Assembly: GCF_029931775.1 (NCBI RefSeq)
Contig: NW_026612052.1
Location: 1-64,000 of the forward strand
DNA length: 64,000 nt
Source of the DNA: Euleptes europaea
Lineage: Eukaryota > Chordata > Lepidosauria > Squamata > Sphaerodactylidae
Direction of reading: 5' to 3'
The notes beneath the pieces are model-generated. The model saw only the letters and a program-made list of their open reading frames with translations, did not search any database and was not told where the DNA came from. Made by a program: the position numbers and the translations under genes. Shown here one piece after another: positions 10,660 to 21,751 of this stretch; position 1 is the stretch's first letter; each line of letters begins with the position of its first letter.

Positions 10660-11011
10660 GGACGCTAAGTAGACCTGCTTCGGAATGCTTTCTAAAGCAC
10701 TCTGAAGCTGCCTTCATGCCCACTAGGAAGGAGTTCCATGGACCTCAGAGGCATTTAGAAATGAACTATACAACCATTTGAATTTGTGGGTTAAATGTAA
10801 ATATCATTCCATGGATTTATGTAGAGGCTATAAAACAGCATATGCTTGACTTATTCATCTGTATTCTTTATTCGTCATTAAGAAACAGTCGAGCCATTAC
10901 TTCGCCATTACTTAGCAATTTATTCCTTGCAGAAAAATGCATCCCCCTTCCAAGTGTAATCATATGTTTCTATATTTATTCTTGCAGGTTACAGTTTTAC
11001 AAAAAAGGGAA

Positions 11012-11932
11012 ATGGAAAATCAGACCACAGTGACTTATTTTATTCTTTTGGGATTTTCATACCATCTACCAGTCCAGATTTTCCTCTTTTTGGTGTTTGT
11101 ATTCATTTATGCAGTCACTCTGATGGGGAATCTGATCATTATGGTGGTAATAAAACTCAACAGTCATCTTCAGAGCCCCATGTACTTTTTCCTTAGTCAG
11201 CTGTCTTTTCTCGATATCTGCTATTCTTCAGTCACGGTACCTCAGCTGCTAGTCAATTTCTTTGCTGGGCAGACGATTTCATACAATAGCTGCATTACCC
11301 AGATGTTCTTCATCTTTCTGACCTCTTCCTCTGAAATTTTACTCCTTACGGCAATGGCTTATGACCGATATGCTGCCATATGCAACCCACTACATTATGT
11401 AAAAATGATAAATATACCTTTATGTAAACAGCTGGTTGGAGTGGCATGGACAGTTGGTTTCTTCTATGCCATCACAAATACACTACCTGCTTTGAAGCTT
11501 TCCTTCTGTGGTCCAAATGTTATCAGGCACTTCAGCTGTGAACTTCCATCTCTTCTTGCCTTATCGTGCACAGGAACTTCAATGAGTAAGATTATATTCT
11601 TTATTAGTGGTGGAGCAGTAGGGGGGATGGCATTCTTTCTTACGTTGCTGTCCTATATCCACATAATCTCTACCATCCTGAAGATTGCTTCTGCAGAAGG
11701 CAGAAGGAAAGCCTTTTCTACTTGCAGTTCCCACCTCATTGTGGTGGTTTTGATTTACGGGACTGGCTACTTCCGATACCTCCGGCCCGATTCTGCCTCG
11801 TCGATAATTCTGGATGAACTGTTTTCTGTTCAGTATAGCATCTCTACACCCATGTTAAACCCAATTATTTACAGCCTGAAGACAAAAGAGGTGATGGAAG
11901 CAATTAAAAAACTAATAAGACAAAAACATTGA
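11012..11932 (+). CDS. Olfactory receptor, class II, OR8S1-like group (306 aa)
   Basis: Odorant GPCR. It shows NQT at 3-5, GN at 39-40, PMYFFL at 56-61, MAYDRYAAIC at 115-124, FSCELPSLLALSC in ECL2, [14 protein letters not shown] at 233-246 and PMLNPIIYSLKTKEV in TM7, so every OR signature is present. The frame stays open back to 10937, but the codons before 11012 cover a pyrimidine tract ending TTCTTGCAG (AG at 10986-10987), a splice acceptor. I therefore start at ATG 11012, which gives the canonical MENQT start. Tail and TM7 (SLKTKEV.EAIKK) are closest to the gene at 15384. The subfamily name is from memory of family sequences, not a search. Confidence 0.93.
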   Translation: MENQTTVTYFILLGFSYHLPVQIFLFLVFVFIYAVTLMGNLIIMVVIKLNSHLQSPMYFFLSQLSFLDICYSSVTVPQLLVNFFAGQTISYNSCITQMFFIFLTSSSEILLLTAMAYDRYAAICNPLHYVKMINIPLCKQLVGVAWTVGFFYAITNTLPALKLSFCGPNVIRHFSCELPSLLALSCTGTSMSKIIFFISGGAVGGMAFFLTLLSYIHIISTILKIASAEGRRKAFSTCSSHLIVVVLIYGTGYFRYLRPDSASSIILDELFSVQYSISTPMLNPIIYSLKTKEVMEAIKKLIRQKH

Positions 11933-11939
11933 TTGCTCA

Positions 11940-12730
11940 GGTTTTTTTTTAAAAAATATCCACAACTAATCAGCCCTCAGTAAGCGTCAAATTGCCCTTC
12001 ATTTATTGTTTCTTCAGCTTCAGTCTGAGTGTACTGAAGAGTCCAATAAACTGAACCACCTGCATCCTGACTGATGTTCATAATTAACCATGATGGGAAA
12101 CATCACTTATTGTTTGTCTAAGGCCTCACTATGGACTGATTCATAGGAGCATCATTACCACCAAGGACCACTAAGTGGCATTTCACTGAGTTATAGTATT
12201 CCTTTTTAGGAATTGTTTGTTTTATTTCATTTTATCCATAATATCCAGTTTTCACTGTACCAAACTGTTTAAATTCTCTGGGGGGAAATCTGCATGTGAT
12301 GTGAACAATAGTTTTTCTGTGTAATTTTAAAACTTTGATTTGCATAGCATTGCAAGCGTTTATTTTGTTTTAACGTAGGAAACTTTGTCTTAATATTTCT
12401 AAAGCTATGGTTTTGTACTATGTGTTGAGGCAGTAGGTAAAGTTATATGTATACTATTTTATTGTAATGCATAGAGTGAAATTCTAGAGGTATTTTCCCT
12501 AATTTTATGTGCAAAATCCGCTTGAGTAAAAACATTGTTCACAAAGAACACAATGGAAATTGTGTTTATTTTATTAAATTGTCCTCAGTTAAGCTGCACT
12601 CTGTTTACCTCAATATATTTCTGTGTGATGGTATCTGGGGAGAAAGTGGTAAAATACAGCCATCTTTGATGAGGCACTCCTTGTTTATGGTGGCATTGCT
12701 GCAACCCCTTTAAACATGTTGAACTTCAAG
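11940..12730. other. 3' flank of the OR at 11012, no gene seen
   Basis: AT-rich sequence. The 68-codon frame at 12507 has no recognisable feature. No repeat was identified with confidence. Confidence 0.4.
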
Positions 12731-12731
12731 G

Positions 12732-12825
12732 AAAGAAGAAGAAGAAGAGTTGGTTTTTATATGCCGACTTTCTCTACCACTTAAGGAAGAATCAAACTGG
12801 CTTACAATCAAACTGGCTTACAAGG
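12732..12825 (-). mobile_element. 3' fragment of a tRNA-derived SINE
   Basis: GAAGAAGAAGAAGAGTTGG, then TTTATATGCCGACTTTCTC and ACCACTTAAGGAAGAATC are the reverse complement of the last part of the SINE at 10455-10659. It is truncated inside the SINE body. Confidence 0.7.
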
Positions 12826-13059
12826 TAAACTATCAAACAAGAAAAAGAAACAATAAAGATAAAAGATAAAATACAAAATGCCATATAAATTCTGATTACA
12901 ATATAATTAAAATATATCCTAGCTGGCCATCAGTTCTGGCTAGTTACATTCTTTGGCACCAGTTTGGCTCTTATCTTTCTAACTGCTAGAGCCTGTAAGT
13001 GATAAATGAGTTGGTATTTGACAATAAAAATACTAATTTATTGGAATATAGATATGTGA

Positions 13060-13245
13060 GTGTGTGTATGTGTGTGTAAAGTCATAGCCAAGCTATGGCA
13101 ACACCATATGGTTTTCAAGGCAAGTGATTAAGCAGAAGTGGTTTGTCATTGCCTTCCTCTGCCAAGTCTTCCTTGGTGGTCTCCCATACAAGCATCAACC
13201 CTGCTTAGTTTCCATGATCTGACAAGATCAGGATATACTATACTA
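13060..13245 (-). mobile_element. 5S-rRNA-derived SINE, degraded
   Basis: Reversed, it reads TGGTCTCCC-type 5S box C sequence (TTGTATGGGAGACCACC), then GGCAATGACAAACCACTTCTG and a BovB-like end (AGCTTGGCTATGAC). It parallels the better copy at 47038-47260 and is more diverged. Confidence 0.6.
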
Positions 13246-13324
13246 TTCCACATACCAGATATATAGATACAGATATATAAAGGCCAAAGCAGAACACACT
13301 GTAGTTACTTTCCTTTTAATTTAG

Positions 13325-13420
13325 GGTTGTCAATTGGACAGGAGAAAATTGTCTTGTCCCTTTAATAAAGGCTTAATATGCTGCTTGATGTGTAAAAAGC
13401 AGCGGAAACTTTTCAGGGCC
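13325..13420. repeat. Interspersed repeat shared with about 545-640
   Basis: AGGGTTGTCAATTGGACAGG, then TTGTCCCTTTAATAAAGGC and AACTTTTCAGGG match the segment near position 545-640 over about 90 bp. The class is unknown. Confidence 0.45.
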
Positions 13421-13954
13421 CCAAAGAAATATACATAACACTCAACACTTTCTTCCCAGAGTCAGATTTCAAATTTATGTGCATAAGAGATCACATTAAC
13501 AGTCTGATATACTATGTAAAGACAAAAGGAACTGTAATGGTGAATTTGCAGTTCTGCAGAGCAGTTTCAAAGGTCTTTTTGCACACTGAAATTTCCCACA
13601 TTTTTTGGTTCTTAGATACCACAGCATTTGATTTTTTTAAAAATGCATGGCATGTGACAGAGCATGCCCCACATACATAACACTCAACTCATGTGGGGAT
13701 ATTGTGAATTTTGACTAAATATGTCTCCAGGGAAATAATTAAGCAGCTACAACTTCAGGTACAATCATGTTTAAATGAGATTTCAAGAGGCTTGTGAAAC
13801 GCTGAAATATACCTTAAAGATCTCGCTCAGAGGTCCCATTAGATATTTGATGATGATATCCATTCAGACACTTGGGATCATAGTATAGAGTCCCCCTCCC
13901 CTTCTGTTTTCAGGGAAATATATAGTAAATAATAAATGGAGAAATGCAGCGAGT

Positions 13955-14101
13955 GCTGATTGGTGTGTGGTTACTTAGGATACAGGTCACCCAACTCAAC
14001 TGCCTCAATAACAGAGGATGAACCATTATAGCATTCCAACACCCATGTTCAGTCATGTTATCTACAGCTTGAAAACCAGGGATGTGGAGGAAGTTAAGTG
14101 A
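13955..14101 (+). pseudogene. Olfactory receptor 3' relic (TM6-TM7)
   Basis: GGTTACTTAGGATACAGGTC and ACCCAACTCAACTGCCTCAA align with the GYFRYLRPN.SSS region of the ORs at 11012 and 15384. From 14027 the frame reads YSIPTPMFSHVIYSLKTRD then VEEVK-stop, a decayed version of YSISTPMLNPIIYSLKTKEV. A short gap removes the residues between the two parts. Nothing recognisable of TM1-TM5 remains upstream. It lies between two genes of the same subfamily, so it is a dead tandem copy. Confidence 0.75.
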
Positions 14102-14109
14102 ATGAGGTA

Positions 14110-15360
14110 TAAGATGTTAGTTTCTTAGTTATGTAAAATGGAAAACTATTAAGGAAGCCATTGATCTTGAGTTGACAAATGTATGCATTGGCATTTAGAC
14201 TAAATCCAGTTATCCAGATGATTGGGTAATGTTGCATAGATGATACAAACATTAAACTATATTGGGTATAATAATCCTTATTGCTTTGAACAGTGATAAA
14301 CAAAAGCTATTTCACTGTGAATAGATATCTCTTTTGGCTTTATGGCCTGCATTCTTGCTTGTTTTATAGTGGTTTTATTCTGCTTTGATGTCATTATGTT
14401 GTTCTCGTTATTGTAGGATTGCTGGAATTCTTTTGTTCTTCCAGTTAGGTTTATTTGGTTAAGTTGTTTTGTATTGGATGTTAATTACTTTATTTTATGT
14501 TGTAAGCTTCCTCAAGCTGTTAGATGGATATGCAGCATTAAATAAATATTGCAATGTAAATGTACTGGTTGATAGGATCCTACTTATGAGAAACATTTGT
14601 CATTTGATGATTTGTGTGGAGAAATGTGTTTTACTTTGGAGGTTGGGGGAGGGAAGCCCTCCAGCTTGAGTTTTAAAGCAGTTTTTTCTCTCTTGGCAGA
14701 CAGTGGGCAAGAGGGGAGGGGAGTCAGTTGCTCTCCTGCTTCACCCAACTAGGGTTTCAAAATGGTAATGGCAGGCTTGTCCAGAGATAATGAAGTGGTC
14801 AGCTCACTCCTTCTGTTAAAAAGCTGACACCTAGCAAGAACAGAGATCTGGAAGACTTAAGGTGCTAGAAGGACTTCGGGGGGGGGGACTTTTACAAGTA
14901 AAAGTTTTTATTTGACCTCCACGGAATGGGCGGGCAAAGAGAGAAAACAATAATGGCACAGAAGGGAAAGCTTCTCTTCTGGCTGATTCCATCTAGTCAG
15001 ACAGAGCTCCCATCCAGGCTCCTGCTCAAGGCAGTGGGGACTGCAGACCTGAACAAAGAATCCAAGGTAATACAAACTTTTAGAACCACTGTTACATTTA
15101 AATTAAGGCCTGCAGTAGAATAATATCAGTATATCCCCAGAAGCACAGCTTACATTACAGTTCTATAACATTTTCTGGAGACTGGATGAAATTATATGTA
15201 TTAATTCCTGGCTGTCTCAGAACTCAAATATTTAAATAAGGCTACAAAACAGTGTTTCATACATTAAATTGGCTTCAAGCATATTACTCATGCATATTAC
15301 TTCATACATATTACTCATAACATATAAAACTAAAAGTCTTTGCTTCCTATTTATGCAAAT
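14110..15360. other. Intergenic DNA upstream of the OR at 15384
   Basis: No gene seen. It contains a short G run at 14879-14887. The last bases (CTTCCTATTTATGCAAATTTTAG, AG at 15364-15365) are a candidate splice acceptor and include an ATGCAAAT octamer-like motif. No transposon boundaries are clear. Confidence 0.4.
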
Positions 15361-15383
15361 TTTAGGATAATGGACAGCTCTTC

Positions 15384-16307
15384 ATGGAAAATCAAACCCT
15401 AATAACCGAGTTTATCCTCCTGGGACTTTCCAGTGATCCACGACTGCAGATTTTTCTTTTCTTGATCTTTCTAATTATGTATTCAGTGACATTATTGGGA
15501 AATCTGGCAATCATGCTGGTGATCAGGAACGAGGCTGGCCTTCACACCCCCATGTTCTTTTTTCTCAGTCATTTGGCTTTTGTCGACATCTGCTACTCAT
15601 CAGTCACTGTCCCTAAGATGTTGGGAAATCTTGTAACGATGCAGAAAACTATTTCCTGGGAAGGGTGCATTGCACAGATCTTCTTCTTTTTCCAGTCTGC
15701 TGGTGCCGAGGTTTTCATTCTTGCGGCAATGGCTTATGACCGATATGTTGCCATATGTGACCCACTGCACTATACTATAGTCATGAAAACAGAGATATGC
15801 AAACAACTGGTGGGTGGAGCCTGGACCATGGGTTTCTTGTATGCTTTGATGAATGCCCTGCCATTGCTGAATTTGCGTTTTTGTAGAAACAACACACTCA
15901 GCCACTATAGCTGTGAAATTCCTTCCCTCTTGCTCCTGTCTTGCAGTGATACCCTAACCAACTATGTTGTCCTTCTTGCCTCTAGTTTTGTCTTTGGTTT
16001 AACCTCCTTCATCCCCACCCTCATCTCTTATATTTACATCATCTCTACTGTCCTGAAGATACGCACAGCAGAAGGTAGGAGGAAAGCCTTCTCCACCTGC
16101 AGCTCCCACCTCATTGTTGTGGTTTTATTCTATGGGACTGGCTACTTTCGATACCTGAGACCCAACACATCATCCTCAATAGTTTTGGATCAACTCGTTT
16201 CCATCCAATATAGCATCTCTACCCCCATGCTAAATCCCATTATCTATAGTCTGAAAACCAAAGAAGTGAAGGAGGCCATTAAAAAAATGCTGAACAAAAT
16301 ATGTTGA
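15384..16307 (+). CDS. Olfactory receptor, class II, OR8S1-like (307 aa)
   Basis: Odorant GPCR, close paralogue of the gene at 2204: both begin MENQT.ITEFILLGLSSDP and share FFFQSA.AEVFIL before MAYDRYVAICDPLHY (MAYDRY at 116-121). It also has GN at 39-40, PMFFFL at 57-62 with the same Tyr-to-Phe change, HYSCEIPSLLLLSCS in ECL2, [14 protein letters not shown] in TM6 and PMLNPIIYSLKTKEVKEAIKKM at the C-terminus. The last part resembles the gene at 11012 more than the gene at 2204, which may reflect shared ancestry or gene conversion within this trio. The ATG at 15384 is canonical and lies 18 bp after a candidate acceptor. Confidence 0.94.
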   Translation: MENQTLITEFILLGLSSDPRLQIFLFLIFLIMYSVTLLGNLAIMLVIRNEAGLHTPMFFFLSHLAFVDICYSSVTVPKMLGNLVTMQKTISWEGCIAQIFFFFQSAGAEVFILAAMAYDRYVAICDPLHYTIVMKTEICKQLVGGAWTMGFLYALMNALPLLNLRFCRNNTLSHYSCEIPSLLLLSCSDTLTNYVVLLASSFVFGLTSFIPTLISYIYIISTVLKIRTAEGRRKAFSTCSSHLIVVVLFYGTGYFRYLRPNTSSSIVLDQLVSIQYSISTPMLNPIIYSLKTKEVKEAIKKMLNKIC

Positions 16308-16309
16308 TT

Positions 16310-17600
16310 GACCATGAGCAAACCAAATGGTCACATGTTGAGCAAATCAATAAATGGACTGCCACCAAAGCAGAGTTCAAAACCTTGTTCTCCTATTTGG
16401 GGTCTGTCTGAATATATCAAATATTAATTTTAAGATAGTTTATAGACAACTGTCATTTATTGCTCACACAATTATTCACAGAAAGTTTATTTGTTAATCA
16501 CATCTTGTTTATGACTCATGTTATGGCTAATAAACATAATATTTCTGGGTCTAGTGACTAACTGAGTGAAGAATGGCTTGAAATAACTTTAATATGGCTG
16601 GAAACAACTTTAATATTTAATAAAACATCTTGTATAGCTGTCTCCTTGAAATAGAACAAAATCAGGACATGAGATCTTAAGACAAGTTCACACTTTAAAA
16701 TATAAGTTCTAAATACTTTCATCACACAAGCTATGTTCAATGGCAATAGATATATATTTTTAAAAACTGAGTCACCAAGACTGCTACTAGTTTCAGTGGA
16801 ATATGATTCCATGGGGCCCTCACAGTGCTCAGTCCTATGCTTGGGCATTGGGTATACATTTGTTAATCACATCTCCTAACAAAAAAAGCAAAAAGTCATG
16901 GTGCCTGGGGTGTGTGTGATTAGTCTTCAATATCCACTAAGATGTTGGACACCTTGGAATCTTGCATACCCTTCCCCTGCCTCCCTGCTCATGAGTGTTC
17001 CTGCCACCTATGCTCCCAGGTCTTCGTAGTGTCCAGCTTTATCAGGGGAAGAATGGGCTCATATGGTGGGGACTGTGGGCAGTGAGATGACTCACAAGTT
17101 GACAGGGAAGAATAGGCTGATGAGTAGTGGGGGAAGGGCACAGAAGTGGATGGGAAGGGGGCATGAACGGGGACTGCAGTAGTGGAGAGGGACTCCAGGC
17201 ACTGAAATCTGAAGCTGAACTTGTGCTTCTCAATTGTCACTTCCAGCTATCGCTGTCTCCCAACTGCCAGTGCTTCACAGAAATACTTTCCTTTCATTAC
17301 TATCAAAATTTTACCTGATTATAAAGACATGTTCTGATGGGAAGGCTTTGGAGGATTTATTTTGGTCTCCTCTTTTTATCTATTTACAAAGTCACATCTG
17401 TGTGCTTACTTGGGGAATGCCTTTAATATGCAAAAAAAAAACCGTTTACATGCTGTTTAATTGTTTTAGTGATTGGCACATGAGTGCAAATTCCAAATCC
17501 CCATTTTTTTATGTGGAATCCTGGAAAAAAAATTGGCTCCATTATACCCCATGGAAAATTCTTTCAGGACTGTTTTTTATTTATTTATTTATTTATTTAT
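16310..17600. other. Intergenic, no gene recognised
   Basis: Noncoding, with a purine-rich segment about 17040-17160 and an (ATTT)n run at 17577-17603. The small frames here have no domain signature. Confidence 0.4.
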
Positions 17601-17603
17601 TTA

Positions 17604-17700
17604 AGATAGAGGCACCAAATCTGCAGCATAGCTGCTAGGAATTCTCCTTAGAAGAATGCCTAAGTTTGATAAAGATTGGGTCAGTTAGTCCAATTTTATT
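17604..17700 (+). repeat. Copy of the 'AGAGGCACCAAAT...TGGGTCAG' module
   Basis: GATAGAGGCACCAAATCTGC, then AGCATAGCTGCTAGGAATTC and GATAAAGATTGGGTCAG match a module also present at 47905-47995 and, more diverged, in the tandem units at 27691-28126. At least three different elements carry it. Confidence 0.6.
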
Positions 17701-17822
17701 GGCCCCCATACATCCTGAGGCATCATTCTGGAAGATGGCTGGGTAACCTTCATACCAAAAGCCTGGGGCCTTGGGGCCTTCATAGACCTGAGATAGAAAC
17801 CCCTTGGGGATGCCACTATCCT

Positions 17823-18031
17823 TAGGGTTGGCAGCCTCCAAGTGGCAGCTGGAGATCTCCTGCTGCTACAACTGATCTCCAGGTGGCAGAGATCAGTTCT
17901 CCTGGAGAAAATGGCCACTTTGGCAATTGGACTCCATGGCATTGAAGTCCCTCCCCTCTCCAAACCCCACCCTCCTCAGGCTCCACACCCAAAATCTCCA
18001 GGTATTTCCCCACCTGGAGCTGGCATCCCTA
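17823..18031 (+). mobile_element. TAGGGTTGCC-family hAT-type MITE, 209 bp
   Basis: Starts TAGGGTTGGCAGCCTCC, ends GCTGGCATCCCTA, with flanking octamers ACTATCCT and ACTACCCT (seven of eight match). Internal phrases GGAGATCTCCTGCTGCTACA, GGAGAAAATGGCCACTTTGG and GGCATTGAAGTCCCTCCCC are diagnostic of the family in this window. Confidence 0.85.
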
Positions 18032-18544
18032 ACTACCCTTGACCCATAGACATCATGGCTGGGGTGGGGGGTAGGACTAAAGAAGCCTTGGAAAGGAGTA
18101 GCATGAGCTGTGTCCATCGGATGGCCCAGGAGCTTGGAGCCAGAGTGGCCTCATCTGTAAGATCAGGGATGAACAGAACAGAGGAGGCCTAACCTTTCTG
18201 CATCCCACCAATTGCCCACACTGCCATTAGTTCTGGAATGGAGTTTTGGTCTGTGTGCACTGCAGATCCCTCTTGGAAATAATAATGAAAATAAAGTTGT
18301 ATTTTGATTATCTCAGCAAATAGTGTCACCTTTTCTTATTCTACCTCCATAGATAGAGTTACTTGCTGTTTAAGTGCTTGTCTTCCTTTTGTCTTTTTCC
18401 AAACTGGGAACAATGTATAAGAGGTCTCTTTTGCTCCTCAATTTGCCTGCTAGATTCTCAAAATGCAATGGATTACTGTCAAAATGCAATGAATTACTGT
18501 CAAAATTAATGTCTAGACGGAAAGTCTTTTGATTTAATTTCAAC

Positions 18545-19090
18545 CCTTTGGTTCTGGTCCGACCTTCTGGAGCAAAGAGAAGAGATTTCCAGCATCATTT
18601 GGCCACAAATGAGGGTGGCGGTAAGGAAGTCGATAATGTAGATTGATATAAAAGATTAAAGAATGAATATGGCATGTCATCAGAGGGACCAATTCTGGCA
18701 TTAAAGTCACCTCCCACAATAATGAGGGCACTGGAATATACCACTAAGAGGCTGGCTATGTATTTTTCAAGCATAATTTTCTTGTGTCTTATATTTAATA
18801 CCTTGGGAGGAAAAAGGAAATTCAAAATCATCCATATCCATGACCATGAGTCACTGCTACCATAACAGAAGAGAATGTATGGATATGATACACCCATCAA
18901 GCCTTTATTCACAATAATCTTTCCCAACATTAGCCAGGTTGGGGACAAGTTCCTTGTCAGCCTTAATAACCATCTCCAGGAGTTCCCAAAGTGAATCTGC
19001 TTCCCCTTCTCATAAAGGGTACCCTCAGATGATATCACCAACTCTTTTCCTTGCTTCACCCATCTTCTTGGGTTCTGCTACCTGCCACTT
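18545..19090 (-). mobile_element. LINE fragment with APE-type endonuclease
   Basis: The - strand frame at 18595-19059 contains ALIIVGGDFNARIGPSDD, the GGDFNA signature of the apurinic-like endonuclease domain that opens the ORF2 of most non-LTR retrotransposons. Upstream in the frame is hydrophobic sequence consistent with the same domain (VSYPYILF, SWIWMILNF). Only the endonuclease region is present, and no reverse transcriptase follows on the same strand. The clade is not resolved. Confidence 0.7.
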
Positions 19091-19524
19091 TTAACTTCGG
19101 AACTCTTAGGACTGGAGCTTTAGAGTTTCACAGGTTTCTGAAGGGACCATCACATTCAGTGTCTTCTTAGATGGTTTTGCAAGTTAGTTGTTTTTTAAAA
19201 ATCTTACAATACCCATTCAGTATTACACAGAATTGGTTTGCATATGCATTACTTAACTACTACAGTAACAGTTAGGGACCTGAATGGGGGAATGGGCACC
19301 CATGGAAGCAATAATATCACATCATTTCCAAAACATTGCACTTCATTTGAGCCAGTTCAGTCACTTCATTGCAAGTTTTCAAGAAAAGAGAAAAGTTTTT
19401 TTCTCTGTGTGTGTGTGGAATTTGTATATATATGTAAAGAAAATGTTCTGTTCCCCACTCCCCCAAAACCTCACAGTGCTCAAAGCATAATACTGAAAGA
19501 AATGGACAGATCTGTTTTTCCATC

Positions 19525-20445
19525 TCATGTTACAAAGAAGACTTTTTTGAGGGCTGTCTTTACATCTTTATTTCTCAAAGTGTAGACTATAGGGTTCAGT
19601 GTCGGTGTAACCAGGGTGTATAGGGCAGCAATTACCTTGTCCCTATCAAAGTTATAGCTGGAGGTTGGGCGTATATAAGTATAGATGACAGTGGAGTAAT
19701 ATAAGGACACAACTATAAGGTGAGAAGAGCAGGTAGAGAAGGCCTTTTTCTTCCCTTCAGAAGTCTTGATTTTAAGGATTGCCCTAACAATGAAGCAATA
19801 AGATAAGCATGTTAGCAAGAAGTCTCCCATAGCTAGGAAAATGTCTGCTGTGAAGACCCAGACTTCATTGATTCTTACCGGGCTGCAGGAGAGAGCCAGA
19901 AGTGGAGGAATCTCACAGAAGAAGTGATTGATACCATTGGGCCCACAGAAGGTAAGCCTCATAATCAGGCCAGTGTGAACCCATGAGTTACTAATGGCTA
20001 TAAGGATCACCACCGTGGAAAGAAACAGGCATACCTTCTTGCTCATCATGAGGGTGTAACGCAAGGGGTGGCATATAGCCACATAGCGGTCATAAGCCAT
20101 GACAGTGAAGAGCACCATTTCAGCACCCAAACACCACGTGAATGAATAGAGTTGAGTGATGCAACCTGAATAGGAGATACCCTTACTGACAGTTGCGATG
20201 TTCCCCAGCATTTTGGGAATGATGGTGGAGGTGCAGATTATGTCCACTATAGCCAAATGAAAGAGGAAGAAGTACATGGGGGTGTGAAGCTTGGGATAGG
20301 AAAGGATGGCAGCTATGATGGCTAGGTTTCCAATCAGGGCCATGATGTAGATACAAAGAAAGAGAACGAAGAGCAGGACCTGCAGGTTAGGTTGGTCAGA
20401 GAGGCCCATCATCATGAAGGTGGTCACACAGCTGGAGTTCTTCAC
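19525..20445 (-). CDS. OR13G1-like: Olfactory receptor, OR13G1-like (306 codons); no ATG at the expected start
   Basis: Frame with all OR hallmarks: NSS at 3-5, GN at 39-40, PMYFFL at 56-61, TWCLGAEMVLFTVMAYDRYVAICHP (MAYDRY 116-121), SWVHTGLIMRLTFCGPNGIN, then [31 protein letters not shown] at 234-243 and PTLNPIVYTLRN in TM7. These blocks closely follow human OR13G1 as I remember it. The odd point is codon 1: at 20445-20443 it is GTG, not ATG, and upstream the frame runs to a TGA with no ATG. The next ATG codons are residues 11-13 (MMMG). Either the start is lost (pseudogene), translation begins at residue 11 without the glycosylation site, or an intron splits A|TG: the sequence reads TTGCAG|TGAAG, a possible acceptor. 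Confidence 0.85.
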   Translation of the reverse strand: MKNSSCVTTFMMMGLSDQPNLQVLLFVLFLCIYIMALIGNLAIIAAILSYPKLHTPMYFFLFHLAIVDIICTSTIIPKMLGNIATVSKGISYSGCITQLYSFTWCLGAEMVLFTVMAYDRYVAICHPLRYTLMMSKKVCLFLSTVVILIAISNSWVHTGLIMRLTFCGPNGINHFFCEIPPLLALSCSPVRINEVWVFTADIFLAMGDFLLTCLSYCFIVRAILKIKTSEGKKKAFSTCSSHLIVVSLYYSTVIYTYIRPTSSYNFDRDKVIAALYTLVTPTLNPIVYTLRNKDVKTALKKVFFVT

Positions 20446-20711
20446 TGCAACATTGCCACATGACCTGTTGGTCCAAATTAATATTCATTACAGCTTCTCT
20501 AAAATGTTCACAGTAACATTCACACATAGCCATAGAGCAACACAGTGCAGTTGATCCGCTGAATTAGATGAAAGCAAGTTTCGAACCTTCCTTCTTACCA
20601 GCTCAGTTTTGTTTCTCCTCTTTTCAAAATAAAACTAAAGGCCGTATGGGAACAATGTTAATGTTTCACTTATGTAACTACCCACCATCAGATTTACAAT
20701 TAATACCAGTA

Positions 20712-21015
20712 ATATTGGAGAGCAAGCATGGTTAACCGCAGTGGACTCTGATCTGGAGAACTGGGTTTGATTCCCCACTCCTCCACATGAACAGTGGACT
20801 CTGGTAAACCGGATTAGTTTCCCACTCCTGAACATGAAGACTGTTGGGTTACCTTGGGCTAGTCACAGTTCTCTCAGACCTCTCTCAGCCTCACCTACCT
20901 CACAGGGTGTCTGTTGTGGGGAGAGGAAAGGGAAGGTTATTGTAAGCTTGTTTGAGACCTTATGGTAGAGAAAATCGGGGTATAAAAACTAAACTTCCTC
21001 CTCCTCCTTCTAATA
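20712..21015 (+). mobile_element. tRNA-derived (Sauria-type) SINE with an internal duplication
   Basis: GGACTCTGATCTGGAGAACT, then GATTCCCCACTCCTCCACATG, GGGCTAGTCACAGTTCTCTC, CCTCACCTACCTCACAGGG and TATAAAAACT with a CTCCTCCTCC tail. The segment GTGGACTCTGGTAAACCGG...CCCACTCCTGAACATGAAG partly repeats the box B region, as does CTCTCAGACCTCTCTCAGCC. Confidence 0.75.
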
Positions 21016-21751
21016 CTAATATTCAGTCATACATAGTAAAAATTGAGATTGTTCATTACATTTTTTTTAATTGTTACATTTCCAAAACCTGAAATATTTT
21101 TACAAGGGTTCATTTTAAAGACTAAAGCAAACTGACTGTTGGAAGGGATCTGTTTTTCAACAATTACAACCAACATTTAAAATACCAGCACTGAAAGAGC
21201 TCTGCTCACAGAACAGTCCTTTCCTACATTCTAACTGGTGTAGCCGCCCACAAATCCTTAAAGAGTGATTTGTGAGTGTCAGGGGACTCTCGGGAACAAT
21301 CTGAGGTGGAGTGTGAGGATCTATGATAGGAAGAAGTGAAGCCTGGCAGTCGCCCTTTCCTGAACTAAGCTACCTGGCCACCACAGCGACACGTGTTGCC
21401 ATCGTTCCAGACATGCAGCAAGCTCTAAATGTCATACCCCATGAGGCATCAAGGATCCATGGGCAGGACGATCCCTCTGAGTGAACCAGAGGGAATCCAT
21501 TTTTCTACAACCCCATCATAGTATCCAGCAGATACCATCGCGGAAGGAACAACTAGACACGTAGCCGCTACCCCTTCCATCTGCATCACTGACGATCCAC
21601 CAGAAGCCCTGAGGCATCAACACCAGGGAATCACACCTCAGACAGGCAGGAAATTATTCACCACGGACGTAGCTGCTCGTGCCTTTGTGTTAACTCAATA
21701 AACCCATCAGCAATCGTCTCCCGGGTCTCCCGGAATTACTCAAAGCTCATA

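Noticed and set aside
10937-11011. 25-residue N-terminal extension of the OR at 11012
   Set aside because: It spans a pyrimidine tract and splice acceptor (AG at 10986-10987) and precedes the canonical MENQT start.
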